The notes: generated by a model from the sequence alone, not told the origin. 45,507 nt of DNA from JBBSHJ01 sp038253135 (GCA_038253135.1 JBBSHJ010000014.1:1-45507); one strand, 5' to 3'; shown: positions 1-11,800, counted from the stretch's first letter. Numbers and translations: made by a program.

Positions 1-163
1 CGCGTTGCTTCGCAAGCCCGATGCGCTGCGGGTCGAGCTCCCGCTGAAATACGTGGGCTTCGACATCCCGACCGACTTCGTCGTCGGCTACGGGCTCGAT
101 TATGCGGAGCGGTATCGCCAGCTGCCCTATATCGGTCGGCTCAAGCGTGACGTCTATACCTGA
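1..163 (+). CDS. hpt: Hypoxanthine phosphoribosyltransferase, C-terminal end (partial)
   Basis: Only the last 53 codons are in the window; the gene starts upstream. The reading frame begins at base 2 and stops with TGA at 161-163. The visible protein contains VGFDIPTDFVVGYGLDYAE followed by RQLPYIG, the conserved C-terminal signature of Hpt, which salvages hypoxanthine and guanine with PRPP to IMP and GMP in the cytosol. In many actinobacteria hpt lies directly upstream of ftsH. Here about 3 kb of other genes separates the two. Identification rests on recognising this tail by eye. Confidence 0.9.
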   Translation, partial: ALLRKPDALRVELPLKYVGFDIPTDFVVGYGLDYAERYRQLPYIGRLKRDVYT

Positions 164-182
164 GTTCTATTTGGCCTGAGTC

Positions 183-530
183 TTATTTCGGGTCTGACGG
201 CCACGGATCGCGCACGAAGACAAAGGTCCTGATCTCCAGTGCGGCCGGTACGCCGTGTGGATCGCGCCTGACGTGCAGCGTTTCGCCGATCTGCTCGCCC
301 GCGACGCACCGCCAGGAATCCGCCTCCTCGCCCGCGACGAAGAGCCATGCGCCATCGTCCTCGGACATGTCGCCAGACTCGACGAGGACCAGCTCGCCGC
401 CCCGCCAACCGGCCGTGAGCGACATGCCCACCCACCACCAGGTGCCGAGGATTCCCGTGACCTCGGAGGGAGCCGGTGAGCACTCGCTGAGGTAACGCAC
501 GCCTGCACCGTCCCGGGGCGGGTCCCATCT
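183..530 (-). pseudogene. Remnant of a serine-hydrolase C-terminal domain (DUF7586-like)
   Basis: The last ~115 codons of an open frame on this strand look like real protein: ILGTWWWVGMSL, then a beta-rich stretch, then GETLHVRRDPHGVPAALEI and TFVFVRDP. This resembles the small beta domain found at the C-terminus of actinobacterial beta-lactamase/serine hydrolases (LGTWYWG...GETL...TFVFTR). The catalytic hydrolase domain is missing. Upstream the same frame runs into the NUDIX gene antisense-free but with nonsense-like composition. A GTG at 498-500 could start a free 105-residue domain, but no good ribosome site precedes it. I read it as a truncated leftover; a small stand-alone protein is the alternative. 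Confidence 0.45.
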
Positions 531-555
531 GGCCGCGACGCCAACCGCATGTCGA

Positions 556-1041
556 TCAACCTTCCCGGATGCGCACCGGTGTCTCAATGAGCTCGGTAAC
601 CCTCCGACGCGCGTCTGCTGCCGTTCCAGCCAAGCAGTCCCGGAGCGCTGCCGGTCGTAGGTCAACGCCATTGAGTCTGTCCAACTCGAGCCAGGTCGGT
701 CGGTGACTCCCGCCCGCCGAGGAGACCGAGCTTGACATCTCCGGCCCAGTTCCGGTTCCGAAGCGGCCGCCGATGATGGCCGCGCCGAAGTAGTGCTGCT
801 CGCTGTCCTTGAAAGTGACGACGGCAGTGAGCCCGGTAAGTCGTAGGTGCAGACCGAGCTCCTCGAATCCCTCCCGAACGGCGGCGGCTTGGGGTGTTTC
901 ACCAGCTTCGCAACCACCTCCCGGGAACAGGAAATATGTCGTGCCTGCCCGGCGACGCTCGATCACCGCGAGCCTTCCGCGATGGATCAACACAATTCCG
1001 CCACGGATTCGACGGCCCGCAGGGCCGGTAGCGTGGCTCAC
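556..1041 (-). CDS. NUDIX hydrolase
   Basis: A 161-residue protein with a full NUDIX box: GGCEAGETPQAAAV, then REGFEELGL, matching G-x5-E-x7-RE-x2-EE-x-G. The family cleaves nucleoside diphosphates linked to another moiety, with Mg2+ held by the box glutamates. The start is placed at a GTG (1039-1041) because a strong GGAGGT sits three bases before it; the open frame extends 74 codons further upstream, but that extension has no domain content. The substrate cannot be told from sequence. It ends just before the hydrolase-domain remnant and is divergent from the decayed ArsR/SRPBCC pair. Confidence 0.8.
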   Translation of the reverse strand: MSHATGPAGRRIRGGIVLIHRGRLAVIERRRAGTTYFLFPGGGCEAGETPQAAAVREGFEELGLHLRLTGLTAVVTFKDSEQHYFGAAIIGGRFGTGTGPEMSSSVSSAGGSHRPTWLELDRLNGVDLRPAALRDCLAGTAADARRRVTELIETPVRIREG

Positions 1042-1227
1042 TGTACCTCCGGGCACTGTGTCTTGGACGCCTGCTTCCCAGCTCTGCCGACCGAGCCTAG
1101 CGCTCGGCGATGCCGCGAATGGCGCGGGTTTCGGGCCGGTCATCGTCGACCGCAGCCGGCCGTAGCGCCAGATGGCGGGAGACTTACGGGATGGCCAAGG
1201 TCGATGCGGACAATCGATTGATGGGTC

Positions 1228-1614
1228 GTGCGCTGGTATCGGTTCGATCCCGAACGCCGTCATGTCACGGTGGCGGCGCCCGACAACGAGGCAGAGTCCC
1301 AGCGCACGATCGACACGCTCACCGCCACCCCCTGCGCGAACGCAACGCGGCAGGCCGAGCAGAGGGCATCGAGAGCATCAGTGGTGTTTGCCTCCCACCG
1401 GGCGCGTCAGGAGGTGCAGCGGCGGCGGGTCGGCGCCGTCGGCGTACGCGACGTCGGCAGGCAGCGGCTTTACCGGCTCAACGGGCCGGCCCTGAAACCT
1501 ATATACGACTGGTTACGCCGTTACGAGCGGACGTGGTCGGAGCGCTTCGACCAACTCGACTTGGTGCTGGAAGACCTGAGGAACGAGGAGGAACGGGGCG
1601 ATGGCGACGAATAG
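1228..1614 (+). pseudogene. Decayed ArsR-family regulator
   Basis: The C-terminal half reads GRQRLYRLNGPALKPIYDWL, then RRYERTWSERFDQLDLVLEDL, the typical end of ArsR/SmtB repressors that pair with SRPBCC proteins. The N-terminal half cannot be read in one frame. Recognisable pieces are scattered: a degenerate 'ADPTRRR-IDTLTATP' piece in this frame near 1285-1330, PLRERNA in another frame near 1330-1350, and a degenerate recognition helix near 1405-1440. Several indels are needed to rebuild the winged helix. The stop overlaps the start of the SRPBCC gene by 14 bases, so the two were once an operon. Confidence 0.6.
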
Positions 1615-2103
1615 CGGCGCGGCAACGGTGACGCTGCCAACCGATGACCAGATCCTGATCACGCGGGATTTCGATGCGCCCAAGCATCTGATCTACCAGG
1701 CGTGGACGTCACCCGAGCTGGTCAAACAATGGTGGAGCGGCCAGCACGGCACGGTCACGCTCGTCGAGATCGATCTGCGGGTCGGCGGCCGGTGGCGCTA
1801 CGTCATCGGCGGTGACGGCGGCTTCGACCTCGCGTTTCACGGCGAGTTCCGCGAGATCATCCCGAATCAGCACATCGTCTACACCGAGGTTTTCGAGATG
1901 CCCGGAGCAGTGCAGTGCAGTGCGACGCCGACGCGGCCGTGGTCACTCTCACGCTCATCGAGACGGACGGCCGCACGCGGCTGACCCTGCGCACGCAGAC
2001 GAGGACCAAGGAAGTCCGCGACGCGATCATCGGTTCGGGTATGGAGAGCGGAATGCAGGCGCAGATGGATGCACTCGAGCGGACCGCCCGCACGCTTTCT
2101 TAA
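1601..2103 (+). pseudogene. SRPBCC (AHSA1-type) protein, frameshifted
   Basis: Frame 1 from the ATG at 1601 gives ITRDFDAPKHLIYQAWTSP and VKQWWSGQHG, then GGRWRYVI, the hallmark N-terminal half of AHSA1/SRPBCC domains. Around 1905-1920 the frame is lost; the rest (VVTLTLIETDGRTRLTL to the stop at 2101-2103) continues in a second frame. The junction holds three tandem copies of CAGTG. Removing one 5-bp copy exactly restores one continuous frame of about 165 residues. The gene follows the decayed ArsR gene, its usual partner, and its stop overlaps that of the convergent NUDIX gene by 3 bases. Family members bind small hydrophobic ligands; the ligand here is unknown. Confidence 0.75.
1908..1924 (+). 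repeat. CAGTG x3 slippage repeat at the SRPBCC frameshift
   Basis: Three adjacent CAGTG copies lie in the middle of the SRPBCC gene. Two copies would keep the frame open (EMPGAVQCDADAAVV); three break it. This is the pattern expected of slipped-strand mispairing. Confidence 0.8.
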
Positions 2104-2591
2104 GAGGCGGGCCCGCTCGGGTCGTGGGCATCGGCAACCGCGATCATTTCGCGATGCACGGGGAGTACGTCGTCCGGTAGCGCGTCGGGTGCGAAGAACT
2201 CGGCGGCCAGCACCTCGCGCGGATCGAGGTGCCGGTGCCCGCCCACCAGGCGGCCGGAATAACTCACCTCGACGCGGAGCCGGTAGCCCGAGGTAAGGCG
2301 CACCAGCTGATCGATCTCGACGCAATAGCCCGTCTCCTCGTGGATCTCCCGCGCGAGACCGTCCTCGAAGCGCTCGGACTTGTGCATCCACCCGCCGGGC
2401 AGCGACCAGTCATCGGTCTGGTGGAAGCGGTGCCGCAACAGCAGGACCCGGCCGGCGTCGTCCCGGATCACGCCGACGACGCCGGCCCCGAACTTCGCGT
2501 TGCTCAGCCACAGGATCCGCCACTGCATCGGCCCGCTGATCCGCCGCCACAGCCGGGCCGCGGACTCCAGCGTGGTACGACGGCCACTCAT
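2100..2591 (-). CDS. NUDIX hydrolase (second)
   Basis: A 163-residue protein with a perfect NUDIX box, GWMHKSERFEDGLA followed by REIHEETGY. Before it lies GVVGVIRDDAGRVLLLRHRF, the usual first strands of the fold. The N-terminus (SAARLWRRISGPMQWRILW) is amphipathic and Trp-rich. The start chosen is the ATG at 2589-2591, preceded at about 9 bases by GAGGAG; longer open frame upstream has low-complexity composition and is ignored. Its stop overlaps the end of the convergent SRPBCC gene. It is unlike the first NUDIX protein outside the box, so the two are not recent duplicates. Substrate unknown. Confidence 0.85.
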   Translation of the reverse strand: MSGRRTTLESAARLWRRISGPMQWRILWLSNAKFGAGVVGVIRDDAGRVLLLRHRFHQTDDWSLPGGWMHKSERFEDGLAREIHEETGYCVEIDQLVRLTSGYRLRVEVSYSGRLVGGHRHLDPREVLAAEFFAPDALPDDVLPVHREMIAVADAHDPSGPAS

Positions 2592-3141
2592 GTGCGTGAC
2601 TCCTCGGTCGCTGCATGCCTCGCTCGTACCGCTGCGATCTTTCTGCTCGGTTTCCTCGGTCGCTGCGCTCGTATGCTGGCCCCTCGTCGATCCGAGCGGG
2701 TGCTCGCCCCTCCTTGGCCGACGGGCGCCTGGCGGAACTCGCGGCCCACCCGAGTCCGGACGAGCGGTGGGCAGGACCTCGGCGGACGTCGTACCGTCAC
2801 CACCGCTCGGCGCCCGCAGGCTCGTAGGGCGTGACAGGTGGGGCGCGAAGGGGTGTGACGCGATCGTGACCGATCGAACGGGACCGGCGGAACGGATGAC
2901 CGGCATGCTCCGTTGGGCCCAATGAGAGCGGTCCAAAGACCGGTTTAGCTGCGCCTACCATAGTCTCTGGAGCACCTTCGCGGCGCGACCGCGTTCCGGC
3001 ACGGAACACGGCGTACCCAGATATCCAACTCCCGGGCCGCCGCTGCGGCGCGGGTCGCAACGGGCAGGAGGAACGAGGCAACGAATCCGGTTTGCGTGCG
3101 CTCCTGCCAGCGCAGACCCGTGAGCTGCCTCGCCGACACAC
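2592..3141. other. Intergenic region upstream of ftsH
   Basis: About 550 bases with no convincing gene. It contains two exact copies of TCCTCGGTCGCTGC (2601-2614 and 2653-2666), both followed by a CGCTCGTA-like string, suggesting a local duplication. A short hairpin CGGTC-CAAA-GACCG lies near 2929-2943. The ftsH promoter should lie in the last 200 bases; TACCAT near 2955 is a possible -10 element but I see no good -35. Confidence 0.5.
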
Positions 3142-5573
<2,432 letters not shown>

Positions 5574-5577
<4 letters not shown>

Positions 5578-6167
5578 CCCACACCAAGCCGTGGGCGGAC
5601 GGCATTGATCTGGCGCGGGTGGCCAGGGCCGTCCGGGAGCTGCTCATCGCCGTCGGGGAAGACCCGGACCGCGAGGGCCTGCAACGCACCCCCGATCGGG
5701 TGGCCCGCTCCTACGCCGAGCAGTTCGCCGGTCTCTACCGCGACCCGGCCGACGTGCTCGAGACCGTCTTCGACGAGGGCCATGAGGAAATGGTCATCGT
5801 GAAGGACATCGAGCTGTACTCGACCTGCGAGCACCATCTGGTGCCGTTCCACGGCGTCGCCCATGTCGGGTATATCCCCAACCCCAGCGGGCAGATCACC
5901 GGACTGTCCAAGCTGGCCCGCATGGTCGACCTCTACGCCAAGCGACCGCAGGTGCAGGAACGCCTCACCACCCAGATCGCGGACGCCCTCGTCGGGCGGC
6001 TCAATCCGCGGGGCGTCATCGTGGTGGTCGAGGCCGAGCACCTGTGCATGAGCATGCGCGGCGTGCGCAAGCCGTCCGCGCGCACCGTGACCAGCGCCGT
6101 GCGGGGCGCCTTCCAGAACTCGCCGTCGACCCGCGCCGAGGCGATGAGCCTGATCCTGAGGCGATGA
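5574..6167 (+). CDS. folE: GTP cyclohydrolase I
   Basis: 197 residues; catalyses GTP to 7,8-dihydroneopterin triphosphate, the first step of folate synthesis. The zinc-binding CEHHLVP motif (Cys85, His88) and the third ligand in AEHLCMSMRGV (Cys158) are intact, as is the core GYIPNPSGQITGLSKLARM. It starts at a GTG that overlaps the ftsH stop codon (GTGA), with GAGGAGC just upstream, so it is translationally coupled to ftsH. Its own stop overlaps the start of folP. Length is normal for bacterial FolE. Confidence 0.97.
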
Positions 6168-7111
6168 CACCTACCGGGACACCTACCGGGACACCTACCG
6201 GGACACCTACCGGAACACCTACCGGGACACCGGCCGGCGAGCCGGTGATACCCGATCCCGCGGGCGAGGGCGTCCTGCCGGTGCAGGGCAGGAGTGGGCG
6301 TGCGGTGATCTTCGGTGTCCTCAACGTGACGCCGGATTCCTTCTCCGACGGCGGCCGGTACGTCGACCCGGACGACGCCGTGCGGCACGGGCTGCGGCTG
6401 CGGGCCGAGGGCGCCGACGTCGTCGACGTGGGCGGGGAGTCGACCCGGCCAGGGGCGGGACGGGTGGACCCGGCACAGGAGATCCGCCGGGTCGAGCCGG
6501 TGCTGTCGCGGCTGGCCGCGCACGGCGTACCGCTCTCGATCGACACCACCCGCTCGGCGGTCGCCTCCGCCGCCCTCACGGCCGGTGCGTGCATTGTCAA
6601 CGACGTCAGCGGGGGATTGGCCGACCCCGACATGATGCGGGTCATCGCGGACGCCGGCTGCCCGTGCGTCTTGATGCACTGGCGCGGGACCAGCGACCGG
6701 ATGAACGAGCTGGCGGTCTACGACGACGTGGTCACCGACGTGCGTACCGAGCTCGGCCGCCAGGTGGACGCGGCGCTCGCGGCCGGCATCGCCGCCGACC
6801 GGATCGTGCTCGATCCCGGCCTCGGTTTCGCCAAGACCGCCGCACACAACTGGGCGCTCCTTGCGCACCTGGAATCGCTTGTGTCCTTGGGCTTGCCCGT
6901 GCTCGTCGGCGCTTCGCGCAAGGCCTTCCTCGGCCGGCTGCTGACCGCGCCCGACGGCGAGCCTCGCCCGGCGTCCGGCCGCGAGGCAGCCACCGTCGCC
7001 TGCGCCGTCCTCGCCGTCGAGCGCGGCGCGTGGGGGCTCAGGGTGCACGACGTGCAGTCGACGGCCGACGCGCTCGCCTGTGTCGCGGCGATATCGCGAG
7101 CCAGCTCATGA
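6164..7111 (+). CDS. folP: Dihydropteroate synthase
   Basis: 315 residues; condenses the pterin pyrophosphate with p-aminobenzoate and is the sulfonamide target. Family motifs are all present: LNVTPDSFSDGG, GGESTRPGA, NDVSGG, LMHW, DPGLGFAK and GASRKAFLGRLL. The ATG at 6164 overlaps the folE stop (ATGA). The first ~22 residues are a TPTG repeat (five near-identical 12-bp units) followed by a Pro-rich linker to ~residue 45, outside the TIM barrel. This tail is not needed for catalysis and looks like a recent repeat expansion. The stop overlaps folB. Confidence 0.96.
   Translation: MTPTGTPTGTPTGTPTGTPTGTPAGEPVIPDPAGEGVLPVQGRSGRAVIFGVLNVTPDSFSDGGRYVDPDDAVRHGLRLRAEGADVVDVGGESTRPGAGRVDPAQEIRRVEPVLSRLAAHGVPLSIDTTRSAVASAALTAGACIVNDVSGGLADPDMMRVIADAGCPCVLMHWRGTSDRMNELAVYDDVVTDVRTELGRQVDAALAAGIAADRIVLDPGLGFAKTAAHNWALLAHLESLVSLGLPVLVGASRKAFLGRLLTAPDGEPRPASGREAATVACAVLAVERGAWGLRVHDVQSTADALACVAAISRASS
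6167..6238 (+). repeat. 12-bp tandem repeat encoding TPTG at the FolP N-terminus
   Basis: Five copies of ACACCTACCGGG (6167-6226, one with a single change) plus a diverged sixth unit. The repeat keeps the reading frame and begins right after the start codon, so copy-number changes would alter only the N-terminal tail. Confidence 0.95.
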
Positions 7112-7476
7112 CCGATCGGATCACCCTTGCGGGTCTGCGGGTCCGCGGGCGGCACGGCGTCTTCGAGCATGAGCGTCGGGACGGCCAGGAGTTCGTCGTC
7201 GACGTGACCCTCGACGTGGATCTGCGGGTGCCGGCCGCGACGGACCGGCTCACGGACACGATCGATTACGGCAGCCTGGCCGACCGCGTCGCCGAGATCG
7301 TCGCGGGCGAGCCGATGAACCTCATCGAGTCGGTCGCCGCGCGGCTGGTGCAGGAGTGCCTGCGCGACTACAGGGTCGAGGCGGCCGAGGTCACGCTGCA
7401 CAAGCCCAATGCGCCGATCCCGCACGCCTTCGGCGACGTCAGCGTCACGCTGCGCCGCGCCCGGGTCGCGCCATGA
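7108..7476 (+). CDS. folB: Dihydroneopterin aldolase
   Basis: 122 residues; converts dihydroneopterin to 6-hydroxymethyl-dihydropterin and glycolaldehyde. The sequence carries RGRHGVFEHERRDGQEFVVDV (the family's G(Y/H)HGxxxxE(R)xxGQxFxVD core), TIDYGSLADRV, and the C-terminal HKPNAPIP with the catalytic Lys. The ATG at 7108 overlaps the folP stop and the stop overlaps folK, so four folate genes are read as a coupled series. Confidence 0.95.
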   Translation: MTDRITLAGLRVRGRHGVFEHERRDGQEFVVDVTLDVDLRVPAATDRLTDTIDYGSLADRVAEIVAGEPMNLIESVAARLVQECLRDYRVEAAEVTLHKPNAPIPHAFGDVSVTLRRARVAP

Positions 7477-7949
7477 GAGCAGTCATCTCGATCGGGTCGA
7501 ACCTCGGCGACCGGCTCGGCTACCTCCGGTCGGCCGTCAGCGGGCTGCCCGGCGTGCGCGCAGTCTCGCCGGTGTATGAGACGGCCCCGTGGGGCGGGGT
7601 GGATCAGGATGACTTCCTCAACGCGGTCGTGCTCGCCGACACCGAGCTCGATCCAAAGGAGTGGCTCGTGCTGGCGCATCGGCTGGAGGACGCGGCCGGC
7701 CGGGAGCGCTCGGTCCGCTGGGGCCCGCGCACGCTCGACGTGGATCTCGTTGACATCGAGGGAGTACGGCGGGCCACCGACGATTTGACGCTGCCGCATC
7801 CGCGGGCGGCGGAACGAGCGTTCGTGCTCGTGCCGTGGCTGGACGTCGAGCCGAATGCGGTCCTGCCCGGTCACGGCCCGGTCGATGCCCTGGCCGCCAC
7901 GCTCGACACGGGTGTGGTGCGGCGGACGGATCTGGTGGCGGCACGGTGA
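7473..7949 (+). CDS. folK: HPPK: 6-hydroxymethyl-7,8-dihydropterin pyrophosphokinase
   Basis: 158 residues; transfers pyrophosphate from ATP to hydroxymethyl-dihydropterin, making the FolP substrate. Diagnostic pieces: ISIGSNLGDRLGYL at the N-terminus, SPVYETAPWGGVDQDDFLNAV, the catalytic RWGPRTLDVDL and LPHPRAAERAFVL. The start is the ATG overlapping the folB stop. A GTG at its stop begins the DUF3180 gene. Confidence 0.96.
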   Translation: MRAVISIGSNLGDRLGYLRSAVSGLPGVRAVSPVYETAPWGGVDQDDFLNAVVLADTELDPKEWLVLAHRLEDAAGRERSVRWGPRTLDVDLVDIEGVRRATDDLTLPHPRAAERAFVLVPWLDVEPNAVLPGHGPVDALAATLDTGVVRRTDLVAAR

Positions 7950-8446
7950 AGCCCACCCGCAAGACCGACCTGCTGTTGCTCGCGGTCGGTGTCGGCGTCT
8001 GTGCGTGGCTGATCTTCCGGGCGGCGTACGACCAGTTCCCGACGCTGCGATTGTTCGTGCCGGTGACGCTGGCCGCCCTGGCGGTGATCGAGACGGTGGT
8101 CGCGTTCCAGCTGCGGGCCCGGAACGAGCACCGCCGCGGTGCCGTGGTGCTCGAGCCGCTGGTGGCGGCGCGGGCGGTCGCGCTGGCCAAGGCGAGCTCG
8201 ATCGTCGGCGCGATCTTCGCCGGCATCTGGGGCGGCCTGCTGACCTACGTCGTACCCAGGCGGGACACGGTCACGGCGGCCCGATCCGACACCACCGTCG
8301 CCATCGTGGGCGTGGTCTCGTCGGCGCTGCTGGTGCTCGCCGCGCTGTGGCTGGAGCACTGCTGCCGCACCCCCGAGCGGGATGACGACGACGAGATCCC
8401 GCCGGCCCCGTCGGATTACGACCTCAGACCACCGCGCAACGGCTGA
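7946..8446 (+). CDS. DUF3180 family membrane protein
   Basis: 166 residues with four likely transmembrane segments: ~8-25 (LLLLAVGVGVCAWLIFR), ~34-52, ~82-103 and ~115-137. The tail is acidic (ERDDDDE). This family almost always follows folK in actinobacteria and its function is not known. The GTG start overlaps the folK stop (GTGA), so it is part of the folate operon transcript. It ends 11 bases before the convergent NMRHD-motif gene. Confidence 0.85.
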   Translation: MKPTRKTDLLLLAVGVGVCAWLIFRAAYDQFPTLRLFVPVTLAALAVIETVVAFQLRARNEHRRGAVVLEPLVAARAVALAKASSIVGAIFAGIWGGLLTYVVPRRDTVTAARSDTTVAIVGVVSSALLVLAALWLEHCCRTPERDDDDEIPPAPSDYDLRPPRNG

Positions 8447-8457
8447 TCGACCACCGG

Positions 8458-8820
8458 CTACGCGAGGTGTGCCAGCCCGCTCACGCCTGCCTGGTCGAGG
8501 GTGAATCGAACCTGCAGCGGCTGCGGCTGGCCGTCGACATCGGCCGCGCCCGAGACCGACACACCGCCGTCGGCGGACCCTGCGACCACGACGTCGTGCC
8601 GCATGTTGAAGGTGGTCACCACCCCGCCGCCGACGCTGTCGTGCCGCATGTTGTGCGGCTGCACCCCGCCGCTGGTCTTCACGTGGGTCGCGATCTGGCC
8701 CATCGTCGCCTTGGCGACCGAGAAGGCGACGGTCGAGCCGTCGTCGACGCCGCCGGTGATGACCACCCGCTCACCCGAGTGCCGGCCCGTGATGTCGTGC
8801 CGCATATTGAAGGTTTGCAT
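8458..8820 (-). CDS. Small protein with three NMRHD motifs, unrecognised
   Basis: 120 residues, no family recognised. The motif NMRHD occurs at residues 5-9, 57-61 and 72-76, twice as (T)FNMRHD. The matching DNA is also repeated (8593-8612, 8637-8654, 8794-8813 on the + strand). Between the motifs are Gly/Val/Ser-rich alternating stretches (GVSVSGAADVDG) suggesting beta structure. There is no signal peptide or membrane helix. It starts 34 bases after the LuxR-type regulator stop with GAGGGG before the ATG, so it is probably co-transcribed with it. The conserved Arg-His-Asp could bind metal or ligand; this is speculation. Confidence 0.7.
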   Translation of the reverse strand: MQTFNMRHDITGRHSGERVVITGGVDDGSTVAFSVAKATMGQIATHVKTSGGVQPHNMRHDSVGGGVVTTFNMRHDVVVAGSADGGVSVSGAADVDGQPQPLQVRFTLDQAGVSGLAHLA

Positions 8821-8854
8821 TGTCGTTCCCCTCGAGAAGGTGATCCGGATTCGG

Positions 8855-11800
8855 TCAGATGGTGATGAGCCGCTTGCGGACGGCGTACGCCGCCGCCTCG
8901 GCCCGGGTGCGGACGCCGAGCTTGGCGAGCACGTTGGAGACGTGCACGCCGACGGTGCGGGGGCTGACGAACAACCGCTCCGCGATGTCGCGGTTGGACA
9001 GCCCGGCGGCGAGCTCGGTCAGGACCTGCAGCTCCCGCGCGGTCAGTCCCTCGGTGCCGCCCGCCTGGTCGGCCGGCCGCCCCGGCGCCCGCAACGAGAC
9101 GCGTCCGCGCAGCGCGGTCATCTCCGCCAGCACGACCAGTGGTGCGGCGCCCAAGTCCGCGGCGGCCCGATGCGCCGCGCGCAGCGCCGTCTCGGCCGCA
9201 CTGGCGCTGCGCGCCACAAGGTGCGCCTCCGCGGCGCGGATCTGGCTGTACGCCTGCCCGCGGGGCCGACCGAGCGCGGCCCACGCCTCGGAGGCCGCCT
9301 GCCAGCGGCCCGCGTCGGACCGGCGCAGGCAGCGGGAGTACTCCGCCTCCGCCGTTGCGCCGTAGGCCGCGATCTCGGGCGATCGGGTGCCCGTCGCGAT
9401 CGAACGCGCCGCGCTGACCCGCTCCTCGGCCCGCGCCGACGCGGTCGACGCCGCGGGAGAGCGGTGCCCCGCCCATCGCTCCTCCTCGGCCCGCGCGGCC
9501 TCGATCTGCAGATCGGTCACCGCGATGCGGATCCCCAATCGAGGCGCATCATCGCTGACGACGAGGGCGGAGTCGATCGCCGCCGTCGCGGCCCCCAGAT
9601 CGCCGCCGGCCAGCGCGAGCGTCGCGGCCGCCAGGTGCAGGTCCGCGAGGATCTCGGCGGCCGGGCTGCTCTCGGCGAGCGCCCAGGCGATGTCCAGCTG
9701 TTCATGCGCCTCCAGGACGTTGCCGCGGGCGGACTCGAGCTCGGCTCTCGACAGCGCGAGGTGCAATGCCTGACCGGTGGGCATGCCGTCGGCGACCGCA
9801 CGGTCATACAGCGCGACCGCCTCGGCCCAGCGGCCGGACAGCCGCAGCAGCACCATGGTGTTGCTGGTCAGCGCCGCGCCGGCGGCTGCCTGCAGGCCGT
9901 GCTGGTTGATCGTCTGCAGGCCGTGCACGGCGATGTCGCACGCCTCGGCGGTCCGCCCCGCCATCAGCAGCGCGTAGCAGAGGTTGGAGTCGGCGCGGCG
10001 CAGATCGTCCAGGTCGCCGTACTCGTGCACCTGCTCCCAGCCCAGCTGCAGCGTCTTGACGCCCTCGTCCATCGAGCCGAGGGTGACCATGCTCATGCCG
10101 ACGGCGGTCCGCGCCCGTCCGGCTTCGAGATCGGAGCCGGCGCGCTCCGCCAGCTCGATCGCATCCTTCCCACGGACAAGCGCCTCGTCGTACCGGCCGG
10201 TCTGCATCATCAGCCGCGCGGTCGACGCGGCGGCCCGCGCGGCGACCGGGTCGGGCGTGCCCTCGGTCAGGCTGGTGGCGCGACGGAACGAACGCTCGGC
10301 CGCGGCCATCTCGCCGATCTCGACCAGATAGCGGCCGGCGCGTTCACACATCGCCGCCTCCGCTACCGGATCAGCCGCCGCCGCCGCCGCCCGCTGCGCG
10401 AGCCGCACAGCGCTCGAGAGCGCGTCGGCCCACCGGGCGGCAGCCGCCGCGTCGCTCAACAGCTCGGCGGGACCGGCGAGGGAGGCGTTGGCGAAGAGCG
10501 TGGCCATCGTCTCGTCCGGCACGTCCTCGGCGAGCGCGGCATCGAAGATCTCGACCGCCCGCTCGTAGAGTCGCCAGGCCTCGGCGTACGCGTAGATCTC
10601 GGCCGACAACCGCCCGGCAAGTACGGCGGCCACGAAGGCGGCCAGCCGGTCGCCGCTGGCGTGCACGTGCGAGGCCCACTCGGCGGAGCGCCCGGCTCCG
10701 GACCGCGTGCCCGGCGTCGCCCCCATCGCGGCCCCGAGGGCGGCGTGCAGCCGGCGCGCCTCGCCGGGCATCAGCCGGTCGAGCACCGCCTCGCGGGCCA
10801 GCACCTGGCGGAAGGCGTATTCCTCCCGGCCCCGATCGACGGCGAGCAGGCCGCAGTCGACGGCCTGCCGGATCCCGGACAGCAGGTCGTCGTCGGACAG
10901 GTCGGCCGCGGCGGCGAGCAGGTCGTGCGAGATCGGGCGCGCCGCGACCGCGATGAGCCGCACGAGATACTCGGCCGCGGGCTCGAGGTTGCGGGCGCGC
11001 GCCAGCAGGACGTCGCGCAACCGCACCGGTACGCCGCCCCGCTCGGCGGCGGCCAGGAGTTCCTCCGCGATGAAGGGATTGCCCTGCGAGCGCGCGAGCA
11101 GCTCGCTCAGGTCGGCCTGGGTGAGGTCGCGTCCCAGACGGGCGGTGGCCAGGGCCGAAAGCCCGTCCGACCCGAGTCGCGGCACATCGATCTGCTCCAC
11201 CCGCCGCGAGCGGCCGAACGTGTCCAGCAGCTGGCGCAGGCCATCGCCGTGATCCCACTCCTCGCTGCGGAACGTCACGACCAGCCGGGCGCCGAGGCTG
11301 AGATTGCGGACCAGAAACGCGATGAGATCGAGCGTGTCCTGATCGGCCCAGTGCAGGTCCTCGATCAGCAGCACGGTCGGTGTGCGGGCCGCGCTGATCC
11401 GCTCGATCAGATCCACGATCCTGGAGTGGAATTCGGCCCGGTCCCGCATCGGCGTACCGGTGCCACCGACGAAGACGTCGATGTCCGCGGCGATGTCCGA
11501 CTGCGCCCGGGTCAGCTCGTCGGAGCGAAACGCCCTCAGCGCTTCGGCGATGGGGGCGAAGGGAATCGGCTCGCCGCCGACATTTATGCAGGCGCCGGAA
11601 AGTACGACGCCGCCGCGCAACCGCACGCTGTCCGCCCAGCATTCGATCATCCTGGTCTTGCCGATTCCGGCCTCGCCGGAAATGGCAACCACCATGGGAC
11701 GCTCGGACTGATCGATCGCCGCGTCGAGGGCGCGGAGTTCGACACTGCGGCCGACCAGCGGAGTCGGCGGAGATGCTGCCACGCCGTCGAGTATCGTCAC

